Source: Streptomyces halstedii
GTDB taxonomy: Bacteria; Actinomycetota; Actinomycetes; Streptomycetales; Streptomycetaceae
Length of the DNA stretch: 64,000 nucleotides
Assembly (NCBI GenBank): GCA_000720535.1
Contig: JOAZ01000008.1
Coordinates: forward strand, 124,001 to 188,000
Direction: 5' to 3'
How positions within the stretch are numbered: the stretch's first letter is position 1; every line of letters starts with the position of its first letter. The translations under genes were made by a program, and so were the position numbers. Under the pieces are notes generated by a model. It was not told the DNA's origin. It worked only from the letters and a program-made list of their open reading frames with translations, and did no database searches. This document shows positions 35,360 to 43,873 of this stretch, in pieces.

Positions 35360-35743
35360 ATGTCGAAATTCAAGGGTGCGGAGCGGCCGGTCCTGGACGC
35401 GGAGGAAGTGGTCGTGCCGTGCTGCCCGCCCCTCACGGCAGGGGAGCTGACCCCGCGGGACGCGGAGCGGATGGCCGTGATGTTCAAGGCGCTCTCCGAC
35501 CCGGTGCGACTGCGCCTGTTCTCCAAGATCGCCTCGCATCCAGGAGGCGAGGCGTGCGTGTGCGACATCCAGGACGTCGGCGTCTCCCAGCCGACCGTCT
35601 CCCACCACCTGAAGAAGCTCCGCGAGGCCGGGCTCCTGACGTCCGAGCGGCGTGGCACCTGGGTCTACTACCAGGTCGCCCCGTCCGTCGTGGCCGCGAT
35701 GTCCGCCATGCTCGACCTCCGGTCCGTGGCCGAGGGCCGCTGA
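35360..35743 (+). CDS. arsR: ArsR family metalloregulator (first copy)
   Basis: A 127-residue ArsR/SmtB repressor with winged helix (about 35-105; LSDPVRLRLFSKIAS, SQPTVSHHLKKLREAGLL). Candidate arsenite ligands are VPCCPPL near residue 20 and ACVCDI (CxC, about 66-68), at or near the DNA-binding helix as in several ArsR types. ATG 35360 starts inside the promoter repeat with no ribosome-binding site. It is divergent from arsO. It probably derepresses the island on binding As(III) or Sb(III). Confidence 0.9.
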   Translation: MSKFKGAERPVLDAEEVVVPCCPPLTAGELTPRDAERMAVMFKALSDPVRLRLFSKIASHPGGEACVCDIQDVGVSQPTVSHHLKKLREAGLLTSERRGTWVYYQVAPSVVAAMSAMLDLRSVAEGR

Positions 35744-35809
35744 ACGGCAGCGCGCGTCCGAGGTGGAGGGGGAGAAAGAGGGCCCTGGCGCCGTCCAGGA
35801 CCGTGGAGG

Positions 35810-36460
35810 TCAGCTGCCGAGAAGCCTGGCGACGCGCGCGGCGGTGTCCCGGGCCGGGCGTCCCATGCCGATGAGGGTGGCGCAGGCCGGGCCCGTCCAG
35901 TCGCCGTAGCCGAGCAGGGGCAGTTGTGGTCTGCCGGCCCGCGCGGGCATTGTCGGTGGCGATGCGCCCCCGGTTTCCGCGCGGGCCGAGCGGGGCCAGG
36001 TGGGACGGGGCCGGACGGAAGCCGGTGCATCGGAGCGCCGTGTGCGCGGCCGTGCCGCCGCACCACCGGACGCCGTCCCGCACGAGCCGCTCGGACATCG
36101 GCCGCGCGTCCCGTACTCCCGCCTCCAGCAGTCCCGCGTCCCGTGCCCGGTGGACCGGCAGGTCGGCGGAACGGCCACGATGCCGCCGGGGGGAGGCGTC
36201 ACCACGGCTGTCGGCGCGAGGCGTCACCACCGCTGTCGGCGCGCCCTTCCTCCAGGGCGCCGGGCGGTCGCGGTGTCGACCAGGGCCCGGCGTCCGTCTC
36301 CACCCGCGGTCGCGACCCGTCGCGGCGTACGGCCCGGACCCGGACCGGGCGCTGGACGGGCGGGCCGTAGCGCTGCTCGTGATCGGTCAGGTACTCGACT
36401 CGACTCGACCCGTGCCCGCGACGGCTCGGCTCTCCGCTCCTTCGGCGTGGCATTCCAGGC
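35810..36460 (-). pseudogene. Decayed flavoprotein (FAD-dependent monooxygenase-like) gene
   Basis: Minus-strand fragments in changing frames line up, in order, with an FMO/CzcO-like protein. They run YLTDHEQRYGPPVQRPVRVR, then ARDAGLLEAG, ARPMSERLVRDGVRW, TGFRPAPSHLAPLG, and a clean C terminus, RPQLPLLGYGDWTGPACATL to ARLLGS and stop (35812-35810). The N-terminal FAD-binding half and about 100 middle residues are missing and at least three frameshifts are needed. It lies between arsR and acr3, on the same strand as arsO and acr3, so the island once carried a second flavoprotein. Remaining sequence 35744-35809 holds nothing. Confidence 0.65.
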
Positions 36461-36466
36461 AGTGCG

Positions 36467-37588
36467 TCAGCGTTCCCTTCCGGGGGTGGTGACGGCGTGG
36501 GGAGCGAACTTCCCGCGCCAGGCGAGGGCGACGTGGACGAGGCCGATCAGGACGGGTACCTCGATGAGGGGGCCCACGACGCCGGAGAGGGCCTGGCCGG
36601 AGGTGACGCCGAAGGTGGCGACGGCGACGGCGATGGCGAGTTCGAAGTTGTTGCCCGCGGCGGTGAACGCGAGGGTGCTCGTGCGGTCGTAGGCGAGCCC
36701 GAGGCGCTTGCCGAGCAGGAAGGATCCGAAGAACATGATCGCGAAGTACACCAGCAGCGGCAGGGCGATCCGGCCGACGTCGAGCGGCTGCGAGGTGATC
36801 GTCTTCCCCTGGAGGGCGAAGAGGACGACGATCGTGAACAGCAGGCCGTACAGGGCCCAGGGGCCGATCTTCGGCAGGAACCTCTGCTCGTAGGACCGGC
36901 GGCCCGTTCTCTTCTCGCCTATACGCCGGGTGAGGAATCCGGCGAGCAGCGGGACACCGAGGAACACGACGACGTTGAGGGCGATGTGCCAGACGGGGAC
37001 GTCGAGGCCCTGTCCGTCACCGAGGCCGAGCCACCGCGGCAGCAGGTCGAGGTAGAACCAGCCCAGCACGCCGAAGGCCAGGACCTGGAAGACCGAGTTC
37101 AGGGCGACGAGGACGGCGGCGGCTTCGCGGTCGCCGCAGGCGAGGTCGTTCCAGATGATGACCATGGCGATGCAGCGGGCGAGGCCGACGATGATCAGGC
37201 CGGTGCGGTATTCGGGCAGGTCGGGCAGGAAGGTCCAGGCCAGGGCGAACATGACGGCGGGGCCGACCAGCCAGTTGACGACCAGCGAGGACACCATCAG
37301 CCGGCGGTCGCCGGTGACGGTGCCGAGCGTGTCGTAGCGGACCTTGGCCAGCACCGGGTACATCATCACGAGCAGCCCGAGCGCGATCGGCAGGGAGATC
37401 CCGCCGACCTCGATCTTCGCGAGGGTGTCGTTCATCCCGGGGACGAGGCGGCCCAGTGCCAGGCCGACCGCCATGGCGATGAGGATCCACACCGCGAGGT
37501 AGCGGTCGAGGGTGGAGAGCTTCCCGGCGATCGAGTCGCCGCCGGCCTCCGGTGTGGGACGGGCGGTGGTGGGCTCGGTGGAGGTCAC
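36467..37588 (-). CDS. acr3: ACR3 family arsenite efflux transporter
   Basis: A 373-residue membrane protein with ten predicted helices of the BASS/ACR3 fold. The ACR3 hallmark RCIAMVIIWNDLACGDREAA, containing the essential helix-4 cysteine, is present, as is the later NNFELAIAVAVATFG helix-9 motif with its conserved Glu. It extrudes As(III) by proton exchange. GTG 37588 overlaps the TGA of the second arsR (GTGA), giving coupled translation. It is sometimes annotated arsB, but it is ACR3, not the ArsB of proteobacterial plasmids. Confidence 0.95.
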   Translation of the reverse strand: MTSTEPTTARPTPEAGGDSIAGKLSTLDRYLAVWILIAMAVGLALGRLVPGMNDTLAKIEVGGISLPIALGLLVMMYPVLAKVRYDTLGTVTGDRRLMVSSLVVNWLVGPAVMFALAWTFLPDLPEYRTGLIIVGLARCIAMVIIWNDLACGDREAAAVLVALNSVFQVLAFGVLGWFYLDLLPRWLGLGDGQGLDVPVWHIALNVVVFLGVPLLAGFLTRRIGEKRTGRRSYEQRFLPKIGPWALYGLLFTIVVLFALQGKTITSQPLDVGRIALPLLVYFAIMFFGSFLLGKRLGLAYDRTSTLAFTAAGNNFELAIAVAVATFGVTSGQALSGVVGPLIEVPVLIGLVHVALAWRGKFAPHAVTTPGRER

Positions 37589-37893
37589 GGGCAGGCCCTC
37601 TTGTTCCCGACGGCGGTACGGGCGGACTCCGCGAGTTCGGCGAACCGCGCGGACACCGAGGCCAGTACCTCGGGGCGCAGCTTGAAGTAGGTGAACCGGC
37701 CGCACGGCTCGGTGTCCACCAGGCCGGCCTCGCGCAGGACCTTCATGTGGTTGGACAGGTTCGTCTGCTTGGCGCCGGTCTCCTCGACCAGGTGCGACAT
37801 GCAGAGCGTCTCCCGGGCCAGCAGGGCGACCACCCGCATGCGCAGCGGATCACCCAGGACCCGGACCACATCAGCGTCGACTGAAGTCATCAT
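37585..37893 (-). CDS. arsR2: ArsR family metalloregulator (second copy)
   Basis: A compact 102-residue ArsR protein: LGDPLRMRVVALLARETLCM, recognition helix QTNLSNHMKVLREAGLVD, wing CGRFTYFKLR. The three cysteines (LCM, EPCG, C-terminal ACP) are the likely arsenite ligands and differ from the first ArsR, so the two belong to different subtypes. It is coupled to acr3 through a GTGA overlap and divergent from arsC. MM at 37893/37890 gives two possible starts. Confidence 0.9.
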   Translation of the reverse strand: MMTSVDADVVRVLGDPLRMRVVALLARETLCMSHLVEETGAKQTNLSNHMKVLREAGLVDTEPCGRFTYFKLRPEVLASVSARFAELAESARTAVGNKRACP

Positions 37894-37894
37894 G

Positions 37895-37932
37895 GACTGA
37901 TACTCTCACACGTCAGTCATCGCTGATGTCAG
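37895..37932. promoter_or_regulatory. arsR2-acr3 / arsC divergent operator region
   Basis: GACTGA (37895-37900) and TCAGTC (37913-37918) are exact inverted arms, followed by the small palindrome CTGATGTCAG (37923-37932). They lie in the 94-base gap between arsR2 and arsC, where ArsR2 could control both transcripts. Confidence 0.5.
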
Positions 37933-37987
37933 TAGGGGTTGATGTAAGCGGCCCCTGATCGAATTCGTGAGGAGGAGTGGTCTCCTG

Positions 37988-38386
37988 ATGCCCGGCAAAC
38001 CCTCTGTCCTGTTCGTCTGCGTCCACAACGCCGGCCGTTCTCAGATGGCCGCCGCATGGCTGGCCCACCTGGCGGGGGACCGCGTCGAGGTCCGCTCGGC
38101 CGGGTCGGACCCGGGCGACGCCGTCAACCCCGCCGCCGTCGAGGCGATGGCCGAGGTCGGCATCGACATCTCCGCCGAGGCGCCGAAAACGCTCACGGCC
38201 GACGCGGTCCGCGCGTCCGACGTCTGTATCACGATGGGCTGCGGCGACACCTGCCCCGTCTTCCCCGGCAAGCGCTACCTCGACTGGGATCTCGCCGACC
38301 CGGCCGGTCAGGGTGTGGACGCCGTCCGCGCGATTCGCGAAGAGATCAGGACCCTCGTCGAGGGCTTGATCGAGGAGATCGCCTGA
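37988..38386 (+). CDS. arsC: Arsenate reductase, low-molecular-weight phosphatase type
   Basis: A 132-residue ArsC of the LMW-PTPase fold. The P-loop CVHNAGRSQ carries the nucleophilic cysteine near residue 11. MGCGDTCPV near 82-90 supplies the two further redox cysteines, and YLDWDLADPAG gives the general-acid aspartate. This set indicates a thioredoxin-linked or mycothiol-linked reductase converting As(V) to As(III) for ACR3 export. ATG 37988 is used, with AGGAGGAG about ten bases upstream. It is divergent from arsR2-acr3. Confidence 0.93.
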   Translation: MPGKPSVLFVCVHNAGRSQMAAAWLAHLAGDRVEVRSAGSDPGDAVNPAAVEAMAEVGIDISAEAPKTLTADAVRASDVCITMGCGDTCPVFPGKRYLDWDLADPAGQGVDAVRAIREEIRTLVEGLIEEIA

Positions 38387-38501
38387 CGGGGGGAAGGCCG
38401 CCCTAACCCGGCGGGTCGATCGGCAGGGCCTGAACGCCGAGCGGCTGTTCCCCGCGGGGTGGGTCTCTCGCCGTGGCGCGCCCGCGTCGCGCTCACCCGC
38501 C

Positions 38502-38525
38502 CGGTCCGCGTCCGGGGGCGGACCG
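38502..38525. terminator. Hairpin between arsC and the MarR gene
   Basis: CGGTCCGC (38502-38509) and GCGGACCG (38518-38525) form a perfect 8-bp stem in the gap between the convergent arsC and marR-type genes. No U-run follows. The remaining gap (38387-38607) is GC-rich with no gene. Confidence 0.4.
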
Positions 38526-38607
38526 CCGGACCGGCTGTGCCACGGGGGGGTGTCGCGGTCCCGGCGTCCCGCCGCGGTGGGCGTCGGGCGCTGCGCTGCC
38601 GACTCGC

Positions 38608-39075
38608 TCACCCGCGGCTCGCGGCCTGATTCCTGGACCATGTGGTGGCGTCGGTGCCGTATCGGACCAGGAGGCGCGCGAACTGGACCCGTTCCTCCGG
38701 CGACCAGGCGGCGGTGATCTCCAGGAACGCTTGTCGCTGCTCGGCGGCGAAACGGTCGCGTTCGGCCCGGCCGTGCTCGGTGAGTTCGAGCACGGTGCGG
38801 CGCCCGTCGGACTGGGACGCGGCCCGGCGCAGCAGCCCGTCGTCCATGCAGGCGGCGACGGTCCGGCTGGCCACCGGCTGGGTGACGCCCATCTCGGCGG
38901 CGAGGCCACCGACGGTCGTCTCGCCCGGCGCGTCGGCGATCAGGTTGAGTACGAGGTTGCGGGAGAGGTCCTTGCCCGAAGCGGGTGTGCGTCGTCGCAG
39001 GCGTGACAGCGCCGGGCCGATCTGGTCCAGTGCCGGATCGTCGGACGGCCGGTCGGAGGAAGGGGTGCTGCTCAT
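38608..39075 (-). CDS. MarR family transcriptional regulator
   Basis: A 155-residue MarR protein: winged helix about 40-110 (GLAAEMGVTQPVASRTVAAC; RAASQSDGRRTVLELTEHG). It is divergent from an amidohydrolase gene, and the 102-base gap contains a long, nearly perfect inverted repeat overlapping the expected promoter, so it probably represses that gene and itself. The effector may be the hydrolase substrate. Confidence 0.9.
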   Translation of the reverse strand: MSSTPSSDRPSDDPALDQIGPALSRLRRRTPASGKDLSRNLVLNLIADAPGETTVGGLAAEMGVTQPVASRTVAACMDDGLLRRAASQSDGRRTVLELTEHGRAERDRFAAEQRQAFLEITAAWSPEERVQFARLLVRYGTDATTWSRNQAASRG

Positions 39076-39101
39076 GTGGCTGATTCTAGGCTGCGCACGG
39101 G

Positions 39102-39147
39102 CATTTGCATACCCTGAGCTAAGTGCATAGCATCGGGTATGTAAATG
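39102..39147. promoter_or_regulatory. Long inverted-repeat operator between marR-type and amidohydrolase genes
   Basis: CATTTGCATACCC (39102-39114) and GGGTATGTAAATG (39135-39147) match at 12 of 13 positions when one is complemented, 20 bases apart. The AT-rich arms stand out in this genome. The spacing (33 bases centre to centre, three helical turns) suits two dimers or a looped dimer of the MarR protein. The right arm is 30 bases from the amidohydrolase ATG. Confidence 0.65.
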
Positions 39148-39177
39148 TCAGCGAGCAAGGAAACACGAGGGACCGCT

Positions 39178-40393
39178 ATGTCACTCACCGCTATCACCGA
39201 CGCCCAGGTCTTCGACGGGGAGAAGTCGGTCGGCGTGCGGACCGTGGTCATCGACGGCGGGCGGATCGTTCGTGTCGGTGGCGACGCTCCCCAGGGCAGC
39301 GAGATCGTCGACGGCAGGGGCGCGACGCTGCTGCCGGGGCTCATCGACGCGCATGTGCACTCCGCTCCCGGTTCCCTGGCGCTGGCCCTGCGGTTCGGGG
39401 TGACGACCGAACTGGAGATGCAGGGGATGAACACCCGGGAGAACCGGGGGCACATCACCGACGACGACACCGTGGCCGACGTGCGTTCCGCAGGCTTCGG
39501 CATCACACCGCCCGGTGGTCACCCGAGCGAGCTGATGCCCGAGGGATTCCGGCCGAAGTGGGATCTGCCTCCGGTGATGCCCCTGATGCCGTTCTCCACC
39601 ACCCCGGAGGAGGCGGCCGCCTTCGTCCCCCAACTCCTGGCCCGGGGATCCGACTTCATCAAGTTCATGATCGACGACGGCAGCGTGGAGGGGCACCCCG
39701 GGCTGCCGTCGCTCGACCAGGCCACCGTGAACGCGGGTGTGGCGGAAGCCAAGAAGTACGGGGCCCTCACCGTGGCCCACACGCTGACCCGTGGAGGCCA
39801 CCAGGATGGCCGCCGAAGCGGGTGTCGACGGCCTCGCGCACGTGTTCATGGACCAGCCGCACACCGCCGAGATCATCGGTCTCGTCAAGGAGGCGGGCAT
39901 GTTCGTGGTGCCCTGTATCAGCCTCAACGCCTCGATGATGGGGATCACCGGCAGCGAACTCGCCGACGACCCCCGGGTCGCCGCCCGCCTCGACAGCGCG
40001 TGGGACCGGACCCTGCGCTCCAGCTACAACCGCTACCCGCAGGGCAGGCTCGACGACGTGTACGACACCGTGCGCGCCCTGGACGCCGCCGGCGTCGACG
40101 TGCTGGCCGGCACCGACGTCTCCATGCCCGAGACGTTCTTCGGGGGCCTGGCGCACGGGGCGAGCCTGCACCACGAGTTGCAGTACCTCGTGGCTGCCGG
40201 CCTCACGCCCTCAGGCGCCTTGCGCGCGGCCACGGCGACCACGGCTCGCCGCTTCCGCCTCGGCGACCGGGGCCGTATCGCCGAGGGACTCCGTGCCGAC
40301 CTTCTGCTGGTCGACGGCGACCCGACCACCGACATCAGCGACACCCTCAACACCCGCGCCATCTGGCGCCGTGGCACCCGCCTGGCGGCATGA
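39178..40393 (+). pseudogene. Amidohydrolase family gene disrupted by a single-base frameshift
   Basis: The first part (ATG 39178, GAGGG upstream) reads as a metal-dependent amidohydrolase: QVFDGEKSVGVRTVVIDGG, the metal-binding GLIDAHVHSAP, then FIKFMIDDGS and VAHTLT. At 39788-39790 (CCC) the frame shifts. From 39790 the other frame continues perfectly as EATRMAAEAGVDGLAHVFMD, VLAGTDVSMPETFFGG and the closing LRADLLLVDGDPT to the stop at 40393. Deleting one C restores 404 residues with all expected metal ligands. It is either a recent frameshift mutation or one sequencing error. The family includes imidazolonepropionase-like and prolidase-like hydrolases; the substrate is unknown. Confidence 0.8.
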
Positions 40394-40435
40394 CCCCGGA
40401 CCGAACGGTGTCACGGGTGGAGCTCTTCGAGCGGA

Positions 40436-40503
40436 GGTGACGGGCGAGCGGGGGTGACAGGCGAGCCGGGGTGGCGGGCGAGCCGAAGTGACGGACGCAC
40501 CGC
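40436..40503. repeat. 17-bp tandem repeat, about four copies
   Basis: GGTGACGGGCGAGCGGG (40436-40452), GGTGACAGGCGAGCCGG (40453-40469), GGTGGCGGGCGAGCCGA (40470-40486) and a diverged copy (40487-40503). It sits in the gap between the convergent amidohydrolase and SGNH hydrolase genes. The remaining gap up to 40624 is GC-rich with no recognisable feature. Confidence 0.7.
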
Positions 40504-40624
40504 GCCCGCTGGGTTGCCCGCCGAGGCAAAGACTCTGCCCGGGCGTACCTGGCCCCGGTCCCCGGCCCCCGGCCGAGCGGTGTGCGCCCGGCCGGTCCGT
40601 CGTCCTGTCCGAGGGGCGGCGCGG

Positions 40625-41461
40625 TCAGTCGTCGAGGCGGCGCCAGCCGGTCACGGGGCCGGGGGCGTCGGCGTCCTCCGGGCTGATCCAGAAGGCCCTC
40701 CCCAGCGACGGGTCGAACTGGGAACCCGCCCGTCCGTCCCCGGACGACCTGCCGGTCAGGCGCCGCCCGATCCACGGCATCAGGTGCCGCCGGGCGAACC
40801 GCGCGTCCTCCACCCGCCGTGCCGCCCAGCGCACCGGCGGTGTGACGGGCATCGGCGTCCGCCAGTCGCTCTCCGCCGGAAGACCGAGCGTCTGCCAGAC
40901 CGCCTCGGCGACCCTGCGGTGCCCCTCGGCCGTCAGATGGAGCCGGTCCACGTCCCACATCCGCGGGTCACCGAGCGACGGCGCGGCGTACAGATCGGTC
41001 ACCACCGCCCCGTGGCGCGCGGCCAGCTCGTCCACCAGGGCGAACAGCTCCTCCATGCGGGGCCGGAAGCGCTCCAGCACCGGCCCCTGGCGACCCGGGC
41101 TGCGCATCAGGACGAGCGTCCGGCACGCCGGGGCCAGGCGTTCGACCGCCTCTTCCAGACGGCCGCGCACCATGCCCATGTCGCACGTGGGGCGCAGCGT
41201 GTCGTTGAGGCCGCCGACGAGGGTGATGACATCCGGTTCCATCGCGGCGGCGACGTGGACCTGCTCGTCGACGATCTGGCCGATGAGCTTGCCGCGTACG
41301 GCGAGATTGGCGTACCGGAATCCGGGTGTGCGGGCCGCGAGCCGGGTCGCGAGGACGTCGGCCCAGCCGCGGTACGAACCGTCGGGCAGCAGATCCGACA
41401 TGCCTTCGGTGAAGGAGTCACCGACCGCGACAAGACTGGTGTAAGAGGCATTCAATTCCAT
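40625..41461 (-). CDS. SGNH/GDSL hydrolase
   Basis: A 278-residue SGNH hydrolase. Block I is GDSFTEG with the nucleophile S16, followed by the oxyanion-hole Gly and GGLNDT (block III Asn), and block V DRLHLTAEGH supplies Asp and His. The last 70 residues are an Arg-rich C-terminal extension. No signal peptide is visible (MELNASYTSLVAVGDS), so it is probably an intracellular esterase or acyl hydrolase. It is separated from the CBS-protein operon by 61 bases. Confidence 0.9.
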   Translation of the reverse strand: MELNASYTSLVAVGDSFTEGMSDLLPDGSYRGWADVLATRLAARTPGFRYANLAVRGKLIGQIVDEQVHVAAAMEPDVITLVGGLNDTLRPTCDMGMVRGRLEEAVERLAPACRTLVLMRSPGRQGPVLERFRPRMEELFALVDELAARHGAVVTDLYAAPSLGDPRMWDVDRLHLTAEGHRRVAEAVWQTLGLPAESDWRTPMPVTPPVRWAARRVEDARFARRHLMPWIGRRLTGRSSGDGRAGSQFDPSLGRAFWISPEDADAPGPVTGWRRLDD

Positions 41462-41522
41462 GGCGGTTGCGATGGTACCGCGACGCCCGCCGGGGGCCCG
41501 GTGCCACGGTCCCCGGCCCCCG

Positions 41523-42542
41523 TCACCGGGCCTGGTGGCGGCCCACCAGCTCGCGCAGCACGTCCTCCATCGTGACCAGACCCGCCGGCAGGTCGGCGTC
41601 GTCCACCACCATCGCCAGGTGCGTACGGCTGCGGCGCATCGCCGTCAGCGCGTCGTCGAGCGGGGTGGAGGCCCGTACCCGGGCGATCGGGCGAAGCGCC
41701 GAGACCGGGAACGGAACGTCCCGGGGAGTGGCGTCCAGAGCGTCCTTCACATGGAGGTACCCGAGGATCCGCTGGTTTCCGTCCATGACCGGGAAGCGCG
41801 AGAACCCGGACTCCCACGACAGCCGTTCGAGCTCCTCGGGCGTCGTGCCCACCCGGGTGTACAGCACCTTGTCGATGGGCAGCAGCACGTCCCGTACCGG
41901 CCTCCGGCCCAGTTCCAGGGCGTACCGCAGCCGCTCGGCGGAGCGGTCGTCGACGAGCCCGGCGTCCCCGGCGTCCTTCACGAGCATGGCCAGCTCGTCG
42001 TCGGAGAAGGTCGCGGACACCTCGCTCCTGGTCTCCACCCGCAACAGCGCGAGCAGGGCGTTGGCGAAGGCGTTGACCGCGAAGATCACCGGGCGCAGCG
42101 CCCTGGCCAGGGCCACCAGCGGGGGACCGAGCAGCAGCGCGGTACGCGCGGGCTCGGCCAGGGCGATGTTCTTCGGGACCATCTCGCCGAGCAGCATGTG
42201 CAGATACGTCGCCAGCGCCAGGGCGATCACGAACGAGATCGGATGGACCAGTCCGTGCGGCATGCCCACCGCGTCGAACACCGGCTCCAGCAGGTGCGCG
42301 ATGGCGGGCTCGGCCACGATGCCCAGGACCAGCGTGCAGAGGGTGATGCCCAGTTGCGCGGCCGCCAGGAGGGCCGACACGTGTTCGAGCCCCCAGATCA
42401 CACTGCGCGCCCGCTTGTTCCCGGCCTCGGCCTCCGGCTCGATCTGACTGCGGCGTACGGAGATGAGCGCGAACTCCGCGCCGACGAAGAAGGCGTTCAC
42501 GACCAGGGTCAGCAGGCCGACGAAGAGCTGGAGCGCGATCAC
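41523..42542 (-). CDS. CNNM/CorC-type hemolysin family membrane protein (short form)
   Basis: A 339-residue protein: DUF21 transmembrane domain with four hydrophobic segments (1-150), then a tandem CBS pair (about 200-335; VLLPIDKVLYTRVGTTPEEL ... GLVTMEDVLRELVG). It lacks the C-terminal CorC_HlyC domain of its partner. GTG 42542 overlaps the TGA of the upstream gene (GTGA), so the two are translationally coupled and may form a heteromer. The family is linked to Mg2+ or Co2+ efflux and resistance (MpfA, CNNM) more than to haemolysis. Confidence 0.9.
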   Translation of the reverse strand: MIALQLFVGLLTLVVNAFFVGAEFALISVRRSQIEPEAEAGNKRARSVIWGLEHVSALLAAAQLGITLCTLVLGIVAEPAIAHLLEPVFDAVGMPHGLVHPISFVIALALATYLHMLLGEMVPKNIALAEPARTALLLGPPLVALARALRPVIFAVNAFANALLALLRVETRSEVSATFSDDELAMLVKDAGDAGLVDDRSAERLRYALELGRRPVRDVLLPIDKVLYTRVGTTPEELERLSWESGFSRFPVMDGNQRILGYLHVKDALDATPRDVPFPVSALRPIARVRASTPLDDALTAMRRSRTHLAMVVDDADLPAGLVTMEDVLRELVGRHQAR

Positions 42543-43873
42543 CGGGTCTCCTCCTGGGGCTCGTACCCGGGCAGCGGCGCGTGCAGCAGGGCCCGCGCCG
42601 CGCGGTGCCCGGAGGCGTCCACCACGTCGATCCGCCAGCCGTCCAGCTCGACCGTGTCGCCGACCACCGGGATACGGCCGACCTCGGTGGCGACGAGTCC
42701 GGCCAGCGTCTCGTAGGGGCCGTCCGGCACACGCAGCCCCACGGACCTGAGCTGGTCGGTGCGGGCGGCGCCGTCCGCCGACCACAGGGTGCGGCCGTCG
42801 GCGTCCTCACCGGCCCGTGCCAGGTCCGGCGTCTCGTGCGGATCGTGCTCGTCCCGCACCTCGCCGACGACCTCCTCGACGATGTCCTCCAGCGTCACCA
42901 CGCCCGCCGTCCCGCCGTACTCGTCGATGACCACGGCCATGGCCAGCTTGCCCGACAGCCGGTCCAGCAGCTGGTCCACGGCGAGCGTCTCCGGTACGAG
43001 CAGCGGTTCGCGCAGCATCTCGGACACCCGCTTCCGCGACCGCTGGTCGGCCGGGACGGCCAGGACGTCCTTGATGTGGGCCACACCGACGACCGTGTCC
43101 AGGCTGCCCCGGTACACGGGGAACCGGGAGAGACCGGTCGCCCGGGTGGCGTTGGCGACGTCCTCCGCGGTGGCCTGCGTGTCCAGGGCCGTGACCTGGA
43201 CACGGGGGGTCATCACGTTCTCGGCGGTCAGCTCGGAGAGGTTCAGGGTCCGCACGAACAGCTCCGCGGTGTCGGCCTCCAGCGCCCCCTCCTTCGCGGA
43301 GTGCCGGGCCAGGGCCACCAGTTCCTGGGGGCCGCGCGCCGAGGCCAGCTCCTCGGCCGGTTCCAGGCCGAAGCGGCGCACGATGTGGTTGGCCGTGTTG
43401 TTGAGATGGGCGATGAACGGCCGGAAGACGGCCGTGAACACCCGCTGCGGGGTGGCCACGGCCTTGGCGACGGCCAGCGGGGAGGAGATCGCCCAGTTCT
43501 TCGGTACCAGCTCACCGACCACCATCAGGACGACGGTGGACAGCGCGGTGCCGATGACCAGGGCGAGCGAGGAGGACACACCGGGCGAGAGCCCCGTGGC
43601 CTCCACCGGCCCGCGGATCAGCTTGGCGACGGACGGCTCGGAGAGCATGCCGACCACCAGGTTGGTGACGGTGATACCGAGCTGGGCGCCGGAGAGCTGG
43701 AAGGTGAGGCTGCGTACGGCCTTGAGGGCGCCCGCCGCGCCACGCTCGCCCCGTTCGGCGGCCCGTTCGAGTCCGCCCCGCTCGACGGTCGTCAGGGAGA
43801 ACTCGGCGGCCACGAACGCGCCGCAGGCCACGGAGAGCAGCACTGCCACCAGCAGCAGAAGCACTTCGGTCAT
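42539..43873 (-). CDS. CNNM/CorC-type hemolysin family membrane protein (long form)
   Basis: A 444-residue protein with a DUF21 membrane domain (about 1-190), two CBS domains (about 215-335; FPVYRGSLDTVVGVAHIKDV, GTAGVVTLEDIVEEVVGEV) and the C-terminal CorC_HlyC domain (about 350-435). This is the complete architecture of Mg2+-linked MpfA/YtfL-like proteins. ATG 43873 has an excellent GGAGGTGA seven bases upstream. It is the first gene of the coupled pair, with a long leader and a TAGAAT -10 candidate. Confidence 0.92.
   Translation of the reverse strand: MTEVLLLLVAVLLSVACGAFVAAEFSLTTVERGGLERAAERGERGAAGALKAVRSLTFQLSGAQLGITVTNLVVGMLSEPSVAKLIRGPVEATGLSPGVSSSLALVIGTALSTVVLMVVGELVPKNWAISSPLAVAKAVATPQRVFTAVFRPFIAHLNNTANHIVRRFGLEPAEELASARGPQELVALARHSAKEGALEADTAELFVRTLNLSELTAENVMTPRVQVTALDTQATAEDVANATRATGLSRFPVYRGSLDTVVGVAHIKDVLAVPADQRSRKRVSEMLREPLLVPETLAVDQLLDRLSGKLAMAVVIDEYGGTAGVVTLEDIVEEVVGEVRDEHDPHETPDLARAGEDADGRTLWSADGAARTDQLRSVGLRVPDGPYETLAGLVATEVGRIPVVGDTVELDGWRIDVVDASGHRAARALLHAPLPGYEPQEETR

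Noticed and set aside
36497..37690. 397-codon plus-strand frame opposite acr3
   Set aside because: Asp/Glu/Gly-rich shadow of a membrane-protein gene; ACR3 motifs on the minus strand are unambiguous.
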